Shown piece by piece: positions 1 to 8,892 of a DNA stretch of 64,000 nucleotides. How positions within the stretch are numbered: the first letter of the stretch is position 1; each line of letters opens with the position of its first letter. Origin of the DNA: Collinsella sp. (GTDB lineage: Bacteria; Actinomycetota; Coriobacteriia; Coriobacteriales; Coriobacteriaceae); the NCBI GenBank assembly GCA_019414565.1, contig DXLU01000039.1, positions 37,867 to 101,866 of the forward strand. The letters are read 5' to 3'. The notes below the pieces were generated by a model. The model was given only the letters and a program-made list of their open reading frames with translations. It had not been told where the DNA came from and did no database searches. Made by a program: the position numbers and the translations under genes.

Positions 1-405
1 GCGCTCCCCCGCCGCCTCGACAACGCCACCCAAGAACTCATCGACCGGAATCTGACGCGGGCGACGAAACGCCGCGAGCGCACCGCGCGTCACGTTAAAG
101 CCCGTCAACTGCTCCATGAGCTCCATCGAGGCCACGAACACCGGGACCGGACCTGCTCCCTCGCGCACAACCAAGCGCTCAAACAGCGGCATCATCTGGT
201 CGAGCCAGCGTTCACCCAAAAGAAAGCTCACCGGCTCGTATCCGGCACGCACCGCACGCTCGATGACCTTGGCGCTCTCGGCGATAAAGATGCCCTTCTG
301 CGGCTCCAGTACGCAGCGCAGCTCACGCTCGGTCAGTCGCACATAGGCATCGAGCCGCTCGTCCTCGAGCGAATCGATTCGCAGCACCTCAACGGCATCA
401 GTCAT
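1..405 (-). CDS. TrmH/SpoU-family RNA methyltransferase, N-terminal part (gene runs off the window)
   Basis: The ATG at 405 opens a frame that stays open to position 1, giving 135 codons. The protein starts MTDAVEVLRIDSLEDERLDA and contains an IFIAESAKVIERAV stretch and a GFNVTRGALAAFRRP stretch. These resemble the substrate-binding N-terminal domain of SpoU/TrmH 2'-O-ribose methyltransferases, which use S-adenosylmethionine to modify rRNA or tRNA. The C-terminal knotted catalytic domain lies outside the window, so the exact target cannot be given. It is the last minus-strand gene here, 109 bases downstream of folA. Confidence 0.8.
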   Translation of the reverse strand, partial: MTDAVEVLRIDSLEDERLDAYVRLTERELRCVLEPQKGIFIAESAKVIERAVRAGYEPVSFLLGERWLDQMMPLFERLVVREGAGPVPVFVASMELMEQLTGFNVTRGALAAFRRPRQIPVDEFLGGVVEAAGER

Positions 406-514
406 AGTAGCCAGCCCGCACCCTTCTTACAGCAGCATCTATATCAAACGAGGCGACGCCAAGCGCCGCCCCTCAATCATTCCAACCCGATAATACCGTG
501 GGCAAATAGGAGAT

Positions 515-1033
515 TTACGCCTCAACGCGACGATACGTCACGAACTCATAATCGAGGCCTTCGTCACCCTCGCCCGCGGCAATCGTGGCAACCCCTTCGC
601 GCCGCGCAACTTCCCACGCGGGATCGGCGTCCAAGTCGGGAAAGTACGTGTCCACGGGATGGACGCAGTGGTTATGCGTGACCTCGGCCTCCACGCAGTA
701 CGGCAAAAACTGCCGATAGACATCGCCGCCGCCGATCACCCAGGCAACGGGCTCATCGGCAACCGCGGCGAGCGCCTCGCCGATACTATGCACCACGTCG
801 ACACCTTCGGGCGAAAAATCCTCGTCGCGCGTGAGCACGATATTGCGACGATTCTTGAGCGGCCGTGCGCCGGGAAAACTCAGCAGGGTCTTGCGCCCCA
901 TAATAACCGGGCAACCTTTGGTGCACGCCACAAAATGACGCATGTCGGCACGGTTGGACACCACCATGTCGCCCTCGCACCCAATACCCCAGTCATCGCA
1001 CACGGCGACAATGGCAGAAAGCTTACACGTCAT
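515..1033 (-). CDS. folA: Dihydrofolate reductase
   Basis: About 172 residues, the normal length for DHFR, which reduces dihydrofolate to tetrahydrofolate with NADPH. Visible family features are the opening strand KLSAIVAV, a WGIGCEGDMVVS segment matching the Met20-loop region, PVIMGRKTLLSFPGARPLKNR (the nucleotide-binding GRKT), and VIGGGDVYRQFLPYC with the Gly-Gly turn. The frame can also start at a GTG at 1042; I prefer the ATG at 1033 because KLSAIV is the expected first strand. The gene follows thyA almost without gap, so dTMP synthesis and regeneration of its folate cofactor are co-transcribed. Confidence 0.9.
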   Translation of the reverse strand: MTCKLSAIVAVCDDWGIGCEGDMVVSNRADMRHFVACTKGCPVIMGRKTLLSFPGARPLKNRRNIVLTRDEDFSPEGVDVVHSIGEALAAVADEPVAWVIGGGDVYRQFLPYCVEAEVTHNHCVHPVDTYFPDLDADPAWEVARREGVATIAAGEGDEGLDYEFVTYRRVEA

Positions 1034-1042
1034 GCACGTCAC

Positions 1043-1891
1043 CTACACCGCAATGGGGATGTTCTTGACCTGCGGGCCGTGCTCATAGCCCTCGACAATC
1101 AGGTCGTCGGTCGTAAACGCATAGAAGTCATGCACATCGGGGTTAAGCGTTACCTTAGGCGCGGCAAACTGCGGACGCTCGATAAGCTCGCGGACGATAT
1201 CGACATGACGGTCGTAAATGTGGGCATCGGCAATCACATGCAGCAACTCGCCGGGAATCATATCGACCGACTGCGCGACCATCATCAGCAAAATGGCGTA
1301 CTGGCACACATTCCAGTTGTTCGCAGCCAAAATGTCCTGGCTGCGCTGGTTGAGAATCATGTTGAGCGTCGGTTTATCATCCTGCGGGCGCTGCGTCACG
1401 TTATACGTCACGCTGTAGGCGCACGGATACAGGTGCATCTCGGACAGGTCGCTAAACACGTAGGTATTCGTCATAATGCGGCGGCTGTACGGCGTGTTCT
1501 TAAGGTCGTACAGCACGCGATCCATCTGATCGAAGTCACCCTCGGCATAATGGCTCTTCTGCCCAATCTGATACCCGTAGGCCTTGCCGATGGAGCCGGT
1601 CTCGTCGGCCCACTCATCCCAAATATGGCTGTTGAGATCATGCACGTTATTGGACTTCTTTTGATAGATCCATAGGATCTCATCCATGGCAGATTTGAGG
1701 GCCGTACGACGCAGAGTAAGCGCCGGAAACTCCTCACGCAGGTCATAGCGTGCCGTGACACCAAAGTTTTTAATGGTATAGGCAGGGGTGCCATCCTCCC
1801 ACACCGGGCGGACCTTTTGGCCCTCGGTCGTGGTGCCATGGTCCAAGATATCGCGGCACATGGTTACAAACTGTTGATCAGCTTTGCTCAT
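1043..1891 (-). CDS. thyA: Thymidylate synthase
   Basis: 282 residues, ThyA type: methylates dUMP to dTMP with methylene-tetrahydrofolate. Recognisable parts are the MHLYPCAYSVTYNV segment holding the catalytic cysteine, the LNQRSQDILAANNWNVCQYAILLMM block (phosphate-binding Arg-Ser and Asn), and the nucleotide-binding region near HIYDRHVDIVRELIERP. The frame is open far upstream, to 2461, but ATG 1891 is preceded by GGAGG at a normal distance and begins the family's usual N-terminus (MSKADQQFVTMCRDIL). The upstream extension overlaps another gene's coding strand and is rejected. The gene is first of a thyA-folA pair. Confidence 0.93.
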   Translation of the reverse strand: MSKADQQFVTMCRDILDHGTTTEGQKVRPVWEDGTPAYTIKNFGVTARYDLREEFPALTLRRTALKSAMDEILWIYQKKSNNVHDLNSHIWDEWADETGSIGKAYGYQIGQKSHYAEGDFDQMDRVLYDLKNTPYSRRIMTNTYVFSDLSEMHLYPCAYSVTYNVTQRPQDDKPTLNMILNQRSQDILAANNWNVCQYAILLMMVAQSVDMIPGELLHVIADAHIYDRHVDIVRELIERPQFAAPKVTLNPDVHDFYAFTTDDLIVEGYEHGPQVKNIPIAV

Positions 1892-1976
1892 TGACCCTCC
1901 TGTCAGTCGCCTACAAGCGAGATTCATTGTAGCCCAGGCGCACGCGGCCCCACAGCCCAAACATAAGCCCTCGTTT

Positions 1977-1992
1977 TCTGACATATGCCAGA
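1977..1992. promoter_or_regulatory. Palindromic operator-like site, upstream copy
   Basis: TCTGACATATGCCAGA is palindromic at 14 of 16 positions and centred on CATATG. Its left 11 bases are repeated exactly inverted at 2035-2045. It sits just upstream of the -35 of the promoter for the DUF134/NifX gene and between that gene and thyA, so it could serve both directions. The regulator is not proven; autoregulation by the helix-turn-helix protein encoded next door is an inference. Confidence 0.5.
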
Positions 1993-1998
1993 AATCCC

Positions 1999-2026
1999 TT
2001 GCGTAAATCTGCACGTTCGTTATTCT
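1999..2026 (+). promoter_or_regulatory. Predicted sigma-70-type promoter of the DUF134/NifX gene
   Basis: TTGCGT at 1999-2004 and TATTCT at 2021-2026 with a 16-base spacer. It is flanked closely on both sides by the two CATATG palindromes, the classic layout of a repressor-controlled promoter. Assigned by eye only. Confidence 0.45.
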
Positions 2027-2029
2027 ATT

Positions 2030-2045
2030 GTTAACATATGTCAGA
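2030..2045. promoter_or_regulatory. Palindromic operator-like site, downstream copy
   Basis: GTTAACATATGTCAGA carries ACATATGT and the half-site CATATGTCAGA, the exact reverse complement of 1977-1987. It lies between the -10 and the ribosome-binding site, where a bound protein would block initiation or escape. Confidence 0.5.
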
Positions 2046-2057
2046 TAAGGAGTGCGT

Positions 2058-2822
2058 ATGGCCGGAAGACGCGAGAAACTGCGTCGCGTTGGGATCATCC
2101 CCGAATATCGCGGTTTTACCCCCGATGGCCTGGCGAGCGGAGACGCCATCGACATGACGATTGACGAACTCGAGGTACTGCGCCTGTGCGACCTGGAAGG
2201 CCTTAACCAAGAGGCAGTCGCACAGCAGATGGGCATTGCCCGCGCCACGGTGGCGGCAATCTGCAGCCGCGCGCATCGCAAGGTGGCAAACGCGCTGGTC
2301 AACGGACGGGCGATCGTCATCGAAGGCGGTAACATCGCATACTCCCCCATCACCACGACAACGGCCGCATGGCCAGCAAAGGAGGTCGGCACCATGAGGG
2401 TGGCAACCACGTATGACAACGGCAACATCTTTATGCACTTTGGCCGCAGCGAGCAGTTCAAGATCTACGACATTCAGGACGGCAAAGTACTCAACGAGCA
2501 GGTCGTGGGCACCGGCGGCACCGGCCACGGCGCACTTGCGGGCCTGCTCGCCAACGGCGGCGTGGACACGCTCATCTGCGGCGGCATCGGCGGAGGCGCT
2601 ATCAACGCGCTTGCTCAAGCCGGCATCACGGTATACGCAGGTGCCCAGGGCAGCTGCGACGCTTGCGTCGAGGCCCTTATCGCCGACACGCTCGCACAGA
2701 ACGGCGAGGCCACGTGCAGCTGCCACAGCCACGACCACGAGCACACCCATGAGCATGGCGGGTCCTGCGGCTGCCACGGCCACCACGACCACGAAGGCCA
2801 CGAGGGCTGCGGCTGCCACTAA
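2058..2822 (+). CDS. DUF134-type helix-turn-helix protein fused to a NifX/NifB-like FeMo-cofactor-binding domain
   Basis: The first ~90 residues match the DUF134 family: short, with sigma-like HTH segments such as IDELEVLRLCDLEGLNQE and AVAQQMGIARATVAAICSRA. From about residue 112, MRVATTYDNGNIFMHFGRSE begins a dinitrogenase iron-molybdenum-cofactor-binding fold (NifX/NifB C-terminal type) that ends near the GAQGSCDACVEALI segment. The last ~45 residues are a His/Cys-rich tail (repeated HDHEH, CGCHGHHDHEGHEGCGCH) likely to bind metal. I chose ATG 2058 over GTG 2052 because AAGGAG at 2047-2052 is then six bases away. A role as a metal- or redox-responsive regulator is inferred. The paired palindromes at its promoter suggest autoregulation. 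Confidence 0.82.
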   Translation: MAGRREKLRRVGIIPEYRGFTPDGLASGDAIDMTIDELEVLRLCDLEGLNQEAVAQQMGIARATVAAICSRAHRKVANALVNGRAIVIEGGNIAYSPITTTTAAWPAKEVGTMRVATTYDNGNIFMHFGRSEQFKIYDIQDGKVLNEQVVGTGGTGHGALAGLLANGGVDTLICGGIGGGAINALAQAGITVYAGAQGSCDACVEALIADTLAQNGEATCSCHSHDHEHTHEHGGSCGCHGHHDHEGHEGCGCH

Positions 2823-2885
2823 CGGCACGGCACCGCGAGCTCGGGGCGCGAAGCCGAACGCAACCCAACAATCAAAGCCAACAAC

Positions 2886-2917
2886 AAAGGCTACCCGGTA
2901 GCATCCGAGTGGCCTTT
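2886..2917. terminator. Convergent hairpin terminator between the DUF134/NifX gene and ffh
   Basis: AAAGGCTACCCGG and CCGAGTGGCCTTT form a stem with one mismatch and a GU-type pair. The stem ends in A/T triplets on both sides, so it could stop transcription from either direction. The T-tract is short, so efficiency is uncertain. Confidence 0.5.
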
Positions 2918-2942
2918 GCCATATCAAGCTGGAATTACAGCT

Positions 2943-4418
2943 CTATTTCTTATTACGCATCTGCGCTTCCATCTGGCGCAGCAGCTCCATATCGGACTTG
3001 GGACCGCCCGTACCCAGGCCGCCCATGCCGCCCAGACCCATAGCGTCCAGCCCAGGGATATTGGGCATGCGCATCTTTTTGCCCTTCTTGCCCTTTTTGC
3101 CCTTCTTGCCGCCGGCCTGTGCCTGATTGGCCATCGTGCGCATGCGGCCCATCATCTTATTCATCTCGCCCCACTGCTTCATAAGGCTGTTGACCTCGGT
3201 GGGGGTTACGCCGGCGCCCTTGGCAATACGCGCGCGACGCTGACCGTTGATGATGGAGGGACGCAGGCGCTCCTCCTTGGTCATCGACATGATGATGGCC
3301 TCGTTCTTATCGAAGATGCCCTCGTCCAGGTTGCCGCCCATCTGGTTGAGTGCACGCTGACCACCGGGGAGCATGCCCAGGATACCCTTCATGCCGCCCA
3401 TCTTCTTGACGGCTTTCATCTGGTCGAGCATGTCGTTCATGGTGAAGCCCTCGCGCAGCATACGCTCGGCAGCCTCGAGCTGCTCTGCATCGGCTGCCTC
3501 CTGGGCCTTCTCGATGATGCCGACGACGTCGCCCATGCCCAAGATTCGCTTGGCCATGCGATCGGGATAGAACGGCTCAAGCGAATCGGGTTTCTCGCCC
3601 ATGCTCACAAACTTGATGGGCTTGCCGGTCACCTGACGCACCGAAAGCGCGCCACCGCCACGGGCGTCACCGTCGAGCTTGGAGATAATCACACCATCAA
3701 AGTCGGTGCGCTCGGCAAACGTCGAGACCACGTTGACGATATCCTGGCCGGTCATGGCGTCGACGACCATCAGCACCTGGTCGGGCTTGACGGCCTTCTT
3801 GATGTCGACGGCCTCCTGCATCATCTGCTCGTCGATCTGAAGACGTCCGGCGGTATCGACGATGACCACGTCACGCAGGTGGTCGACGGCCTCCTGGATG
3901 GCGCCCTTGGCGATGTCGACCGGGTGCTCGCCGTCACCGCGGAAGACCGGCACGCCGATCTCGCCGCCGAGCGTGGCAAGCTGGTCGGCAGCAGCGGGAC
4001 GGTAGACGTCGCACGCGGCGAGCAGCGGCGAGCGGCCCTGCTTCTTGAGCAGGTAGGCAAGCTTTACGGCAGCCGTGGTCTTACCGGAGCCCTGCAGGCC
4101 CACGAGCATGATGACATTAGGAATGCGGTTACTAAAAACGAGCTTGCTCTCGGTGGAGCCGAGCATCTCGGTGAGCTCGTCGAGCACGATCTTGACGACG
4201 TTTTGCGCCGGCGACAGCGACTCCATGACCTCGGCGGTCATGCAGCGCTCCTTAGTCTTAGCAACGAACTCCTTGACGACCTTAAAGTTAACGTCGGCCT
4301 CGAGCAGCGCCATGCGAATGTCGCGCATGGCCGAGGTGATATCGGCCTCGGTCAGCTTACCCTTGCCGCGCAGGCGGTCAAATGTGTCGTTGAGGCGATC
4401 GCTCAGGGAATCAAACAC
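2943..4418 (-). CDS. ffh: Signal recognition particle GTPase
   Basis: 491 residues. It binds signal peptides and 4.5S RNA and hands ribosomes to FtsY at the membrane. The N domain covers residues 1-90. G-domain motifs follow: GLQGSGKTT (107-115), the DVYRPAAADQL insertion, DTAGRL and SKLDGDARGGG. The C-terminal M domain is methionine-rich (MNDMLDQMKAVKKMGGMKG) and ends in a long Lys/Gly/Met tail with GKKGKKGKKGKK, longer than in many homologues. It is the last gene of the rnc-smc-ftsY-ffh run, 10 bases after ftsY. Confidence 0.96.
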   Translation of the reverse strand: MFDSLSDRLNDTFDRLRGKGKLTEADITSAMRDIRMALLEADVNFKVVKEFVAKTKERCMTAEVMESLSPAQNVVKIVLDELTEMLGSTESKLVFSNRIPNVIMLVGLQGSGKTTAAVKLAYLLKKQGRSPLLAACDVYRPAAADQLATLGGEIGVPVFRGDGEHPVDIAKGAIQEAVDHLRDVVIVDTAGRLQIDEQMMQEAVDIKKAVKPDQVLMVVDAMTGQDIVNVVSTFAERTDFDGVIISKLDGDARGGGALSVRQVTGKPIKFVSMGEKPDSLEPFYPDRMAKRILGMGDVVGIIEKAQEAADAEQLEAAERMLREGFTMNDMLDQMKAVKKMGGMKGILGMLPGGQRALNQMGGNLDEGIFDKNEAIIMSMTKEERLRPSIINGQRRARIAKGAGVTPTEVNSLMKQWGEMNKMMGRMRTMANQAQAGGKKGKKGKKGKKMRMPNIPGLDAMGLGGMGGLGTGGPKSDMELLRQMEAQMRNKK

Positions 4419-4428
4419 TGGTTACTCC

Positions 4429-5346
4429 TTAGTTGGACTCGCCCACCAGGGCGCGGCAGAAATCTTTGGCGTTAAACTCCTGCAGGTCATCGACCTGCTC
4501 GCCCACGCCGATGCGCAGGATCGGGAGCTTGAGCTTCTCGGCCACGGCCATGGCGATACCGCCCTTAGCCGTGCCGTCGAGCTTGGTCATGATAATACCG
4601 TCCAGGCCCAGCGCCTCGTTAAACTCGAGCGCCTGGTTCAGACCGTTCTGACCAGTGGCGGCATCGATCACAAGCACGACCGAAACCGGCATGGGGCCGG
4701 CGGCCATATTGGCGGCGCGCTTACGCGTCACGTTGACCACCTTGGCGAGCTCGCGCATGAGCTCGGGGCTCGTATGCAGACGACCGGCGGTGTCGATAAG
4801 CACCAGGTCGCTGCCGCGCCTGTCGGCCTCGTCGAGCACGTCGTAACAAACGCTCGCCGGGTCGGAGCCGCGGTCGCGCTTGATGACGGGAACACCGGCG
4901 CGCTGACCCCACACATCGAGCTGCTCGATGGCGGCGGCGCGGAAGGTGTCGGCCGAACCGATCACCACGTTCTTGCCGCGGGCGGCCATGGCGCTCGCAA
5001 TCTTGCCGACCGTGGTGGTCTTGCCGGCACCGTTAATACCGACAAACAGTACGCAGCTCGGCGTATCGGAAAACGGATCGCGCTCGGCGGGCACAAAATG
5101 CTGCTCGAGCTGCTCAGCCAGGGCACGACGGAGCTGCGGGGCGGTCTTGAGGTTCTTCTTGGCGGCCGTCTCGCGCAGGTCATCGGAGACCTGAATGGCG
5201 ACCTCGGCACCCATGTCACCCATAACGAGGGTGTCCTCAAGGTCCTCCCAAAAGTCCTCGTCGACCTCGCCGCCAAAGTAGAAGACCTCGTTGAGCGCCT
5301 CGCGGCTGCGCTCAAGTCCACGCGAGAGAGCGTCAAAGAATCCCAT
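4429..5346 (-). CDS. ftsY: Signal recognition particle receptor GTPase
   Basis: 305 residues, so it has the NG domains but not the long acidic A domain of enterobacterial FtsY; membrane contact is probably through the N-terminal helix (MGFFDALSRGLERS). The P-loop GINGAGKTT is at 103-111, followed by DTFRAAAIEQL, the DTAGRL switch and TKLDGTAKGG. Its start codon overlaps the smc stop by one base and ffh follows 10 bases later, so receptor and SRP protein are made from one transcript. Confidence 0.96.
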   Translation of the reverse strand: MGFFDALSRGLERSREALNEVFYFGGEVDEDFWEDLEDTLVMGDMGAEVAIQVSDDLRETAAKKNLKTAPQLRRALAEQLEQHFVPAERDPFSDTPSCVLFVGINGAGKTTTVGKIASAMAARGKNVVIGSADTFRAAAIEQLDVWGQRAGVPVIKRDRGSDPASVCYDVLDEADRRGSDLVLIDTAGRLHTSPELMRELAKVVNVTRKRAANMAAGPMPVSVVLVIDAATGQNGLNQALEFNEALGLDGIIMTKLDGTAKGGIAMAVAEKLKLPILRIGVGEQVDDLQEFNAKDFCRALVGESN

Positions 5347-8300
5347 TATGCATTCACGACCTTTCCGGTTTCGCGATCGAGTTTTTGCGAGACGACGCGA
5401 CTGACGCCGTCGGCTTGCATCGAGACGCCATAGAGAACGTCAGCGTCCTCCATAGTACGGCGCTGATGCGAAATGACCAAGAGCTGCGTATCGGAACGCA
5501 GCACATCGAGGGCGCCGATGAGCTTGGACAGGTTGGCGTCATCAAGCGCCGCCTCGACCTCGTCCAGCACATAGAACGGCACCGTGCGCGTGCGGTACAC
5601 GGCAAAGAGCAGGGCAAGCGCCGTCAGACTCTTCTCGCCGCCCGACATGAGCATCATCTTGGTGATGCGCTTGCCGCGCGGCTGCGCCACAACCTCAATG
5701 CCCGTCTCGGCCGGATGCTCGGGATCGGTCATCTCAAGGTGAGCCTGACCGCCCGGGAAGAGCATGGCGAAGATCTCGCGGAAGTTCGCGTCGACCTTCT
5801 CAAACGTCACCAGGAACGCCTTGCGCATCTTGCGGTCGATCGCCACGGTGATCTTGGTGAGCGCCTTGCGCGCGCTCTCCAGATCGGCAAGTTGCTCCTC
5901 GATATAGTCAGCGCGGCGCTTGAGCTGCTCGTACTCCTCCATGGCAACCTGGTTCACGGGACCTAAGTTGTTGATCTGGCGCACAAGCTGGTTGAGCTCG
6001 CGCTCGGCGGCATCGCGGTCCGTGGGCGCGGGAAGCATGAGCGCTTCCTCGAGTACCGTGGTGCCATCGGCGGTAATGGCCTTAATGGCGGCCTCTACCT
6101 GCACCTCGAGCTTGCCACGCGCGACTTTAAACTCGTTTTGCGTGGCGGTGGCGGTATCAACCCGCTCCTTAGCGCGGGCAACCTCTGCCTTGGCATCCTC
6201 GATGGTCTTCTTGAGTGAAGCGGAGTCCGCCTCTTCCAGAGAGGCCTGGTCACGCAGGCGAGCTGCCCAATCCGACGCGCGTTCCAACAGGGCAGAATAG
6301 CGTTCGTGCATGGGGTCGACGCGCAGGCGCAGCAGCTCGAGCGAGCGCGAAGCCTGGCGTGTTCCGCGGATACGACGGTCGATGCCCTCAAGACGATGCT
6401 CCAGGTCGGGCACGCGGCCCTTCAGCGAACGCAGGCGCTCGCTCGTCTGAGCTAGGCGAACCTTGGCGTCGGCGAGCTTGCCAGCAGCCTCGGAATCGTC
6501 ACGACGAACACGGTCAAGTTCATCGTTGGCCTCGGCAATCCGTAAGCCCAGATCGCTTGCCTGCGCACGGGCCTCGTCACGCGAACGGGTGAGCTCGTCC
6601 ACGCGTGGACGAGCGGCACGAACGGCCTCTGTGGCCTGCTCACGGCGCTTGGAAATGCGCACGCGCTCGACCTCTGCGTTGTTGGCGCTTTGCTCCAGAC
6701 GGCCGATCTCGGACAACAGGGAGCGGCGCTCGCCCTCAAGGCGGGCAATCTCGCCGGCGGCATCGCCCTCGGCGGCACGCGCTTCCTCAACGGCCGCATT
6801 GGCCTCGACGACCTGATCAGAAACATGCTCAAACACGGCAGCCAGATCGGGCTCCAGGCCCTCAAGCTCACGAATGCGGCGCTTGCGCTCCAAGGCACCC
6901 GAAGCCTCGCCGGCATCGAGGCCCACGCGCACCAGGCCGCCGCAGGCGACGCGGGCGCCATCAGGGGTCACATAGGTCACGCCATCCACAACCGGCGCCG
7001 CCAACGCGGCAGCCAAGTCATCGACCACGTAATAGCCGCCGAGCAGAGCCTCGACAACAGGACCGTAGCCCGCACGAACGGACAGGCGATCAACCAGACG
7101 GGTACCGAAAGCACCCTCGGCGGCCGCAGAACCGCTCACGCCGCGCGCCACCAGCAGCGCCACACCCGAGGCATTCTTCTGGTCCAGGGCCGCACGACCG
7201 GCACGCTCAAGCGCGGACGTATCGTCGAACAGCAGCGCATCGATATCGCCGGCAAGCAGCTGCTCGACCAGGCCCTCAAGCTCGCGCGGGGCCTCGAGCA
7301 CGTCGCCCAGACGGCCTGAGACATCATCGCCCAGCGCGCCCACCAGACGGCTTACGAGCGGCGAGCTGTCGGCCATGCGGGCATCGAGCTTCTTTTGGCT
7401 GGCAAGCTCCGAGCGCACCTCGGACAGCTTGTTACGCGCCTCGCTCTCACGGGCACGCAGGTCCTTCAGAGCCGCGCGTGCCGTCTCGGTGGCTTCACGC
7501 GCATCGACCTGAGCCTGGCGCGCTTCCTCAAGAGCGCCCTCAAGCTCCTCGGCGCGGTCGCGACGGCTCTCGAGCGAAGCCGTGACCTCCTCGAGCTGTT
7601 CATCGATCTGCTCCAGGCGCGAGGCGTACATGTTGTCCTCGACCTCGGCATTGCTCAAGGAATCCTTCACCTTAGCGAGCTCGAGCGCGGCGTTATCGGC
7701 CACGTGCTGCACATCGCGTTGCTCACGCGTAAGCTGCGAAATCTGATTGTCGAGCGCCACGCGGCGCTCGTGGAGCTCGGCGGCGGCAGGACCAGCGGCG
7801 TCAACGTCCTCCTGGGCCTGCATGTGCGCACCGGTCACTTCCTCAAGCTGCGCACGCGCGTCCTCGAGCTCCTCGACCACGCGACGACGCTGATGCTCGG
7901 AGCTCGAAATCTGGCCGCGCATGTCGGACAGGCGCGACACCATGTTGTGGCCCTTTTCCTCGAGCAGGCGCATATCGGAGTTAATGCGACCGACCACGTC
8001 TTGCATATGGCGGCGCTGCTCGCCTAGGTCGCCCACAAACAGGCCCTTTTCCTCGAGCATGACCTGAAGCTTCTCGAGCTCGCGCTCCTTTTCGCCCAAG
8101 CGGTACTGCGCAAGCTCAAGCTCGGCCGCGCCCTCTTTGGAGCGGCTCTCCAGGTCGTTCCACTGCGACTGCAGCGAACGCAGCTCGTCAACGGCCAGCA
8201 TCTGCGTAAGCTCGTTCGCGCGCGAGGACAGCTCTTTGTACTTGCGCGCGCGATCGACCTGACGCTCCAGCGGTCGCAGCTGACGGGCGATTTCCTTATT

Positions 8301-8882
8301 GATGTCGCGGGCACGCGTCAGGTGCTCGTCCATCGACTTAATCTTTTTGAGCGCACGCTCCTTGCGGCGCTTGTGCTTGGAGATGCCGGCGGCCTCCTCG
8401 ATGAGGGCACGGCGCTCCTCGGGGCGACTCTGCAAAATGGCGTCGAGCTTGCCCTGGCTGATGATGGAATGCGTATCCTTGCCCAGACCCGAATCGTGCA
8501 GGATGTCCTGAATGTCCATCAGGCGGCAGGGACTCGAGTTGATGAGGTACTCGCTTTCGCCCGAGCGATACATGCGACGGGTGATGGCGACTTCGTCAAA
8601 GTCGACGGGCAGCATATGGTCCGAGTTATCGAGCACCAGCGTGACCTCGGCGACACCCACCGGCTTGCGAGCCGACGAGCCCGAGAAGATGACATCCTCC
8701 ATGGCCTGGCCGCGCAGCTGCTTGGCGCTCTGCTCGCCCAGAACCCACAGGATAGAGTCGGAGATGTTCGATTTTCCCGAGCCGTTGGGACCGACGATGA
8801 CGGTCAGGCCCGGCTCAAACGTCATATGGGCACGGTCGGCAAACGACTTAAACCCTTTGAGCGTGAGGGACTTGAGATACAC
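5346..8882 (-). CDS. smc: Chromosome segregation SMC ATPase
   Basis: 1178 residues, typical of bacterial SMC. The Walker A motif GPNGSGKSN is at 31-39. Two long coiled-coil arms rich in Glu, Arg, Ala and Leu flank a hinge region in roughly residues 500-660. The C-terminal head has the ABC signature LMSGGEKSLTAL (1078-1089) and the Walker B segment FYVLDEVEAAL (from ~1103). It forms the condensin core with ScpA/ScpB, whose genes are not in this window. It lies between rnc and ftsY as in many Gram-positives. Confidence 0.97.
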   Translation of the reverse strand: MYLKSLTLKGFKSFADRAHMTFEPGLTVIVGPNGSGKSNISDSILWVLGEQSAKQLRGQAMEDVIFSGSSARKPVGVAEVTLVLDNSDHMLPVDFDEVAITRRMYRSGESEYLINSSPCRLMDIQDILHDSGLGKDTHSIISQGKLDAILQSRPEERRALIEEAAGISKHKRRKERALKKIKSMDEHLTRARDINKEIARQLRPLERQVDRARKYKELSSRANELTQMLAVDELRSLQSQWNDLESRSKEGAAELELAQYRLGEKERELEKLQVMLEEKGLFVGDLGEQRRHMQDVVGRINSDMRLLEEKGHNMVSRLSDMRGQISSSEHQRRRVVEELEDARAQLEEVTGAHMQAQEDVDAAGPAAAELHERRVALDNQISQLTREQRDVQHVADNAALELAKVKDSLSNAEVEDNMYASRLEQIDEQLEEVTASLESRRDRAEELEGALEEARQAQVDAREATETARAALKDLRARESEARNKLSEVRSELASQKKLDARMADSSPLVSRLVGALGDDVSGRLGDVLEAPRELEGLVEQLLAGDIDALLFDDTSALERAGRAALDQKNASGVALLVARGVSGSAAAEGAFGTRLVDRLSVRAGYGPVVEALLGGYYVVDDLAAALAAPVVDGVTYVTPDGARVACGGLVRVGLDAGEASGALERKRRIRELEGLEPDLAAVFEHVSDQVVEANAAVEEARAAEGDAAGEIARLEGERRSLLSEIGRLEQSANNAEVERVRISKRREQATEAVRAARPRVDELTRSRDEARAQASDLGLRIAEANDELDRVRRDDSEAAGKLADAKVRLAQTSERLRSLKGRVPDLEHRLEGIDRRIRGTRQASRSLELLRLRVDPMHERYSALLERASDWAARLRDQASLEEADSASLKKTIEDAKAEVARAKERVDTATATQNEFKVARGKLEVQVEAAIKAITADGTTVLEEALMLPAPTDRDAAERELNQLVRQINNLGPVNQVAMEEYEQLKRRADYIEEQLADLESARKALTKITVAIDRKMRKAFLVTFEKVDANFREIFAMLFPGGQAHLEMTDPEHPAETGIEVVAQPRGKRITKMMLMSGGEKSLTALALLFAVYRTRTVPFYVLDEVEAALDDANLSKLIGALDVLRSDTQLLVISHQRRTMEDADVLYGVSMQADGVSRVVSQKLDRETGKVVNA

Positions 8883-8892
8883 GGTTCCTCGC

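Noticed and set aside
1892..2461. Upstream extension of the thymidylate synthase frame to 2461
   Set aside because: It runs antisense through the DUF134/NifX gene, shows no family sequence, and ATG 1891 has a good ribosome-binding site and the normal N-terminus.
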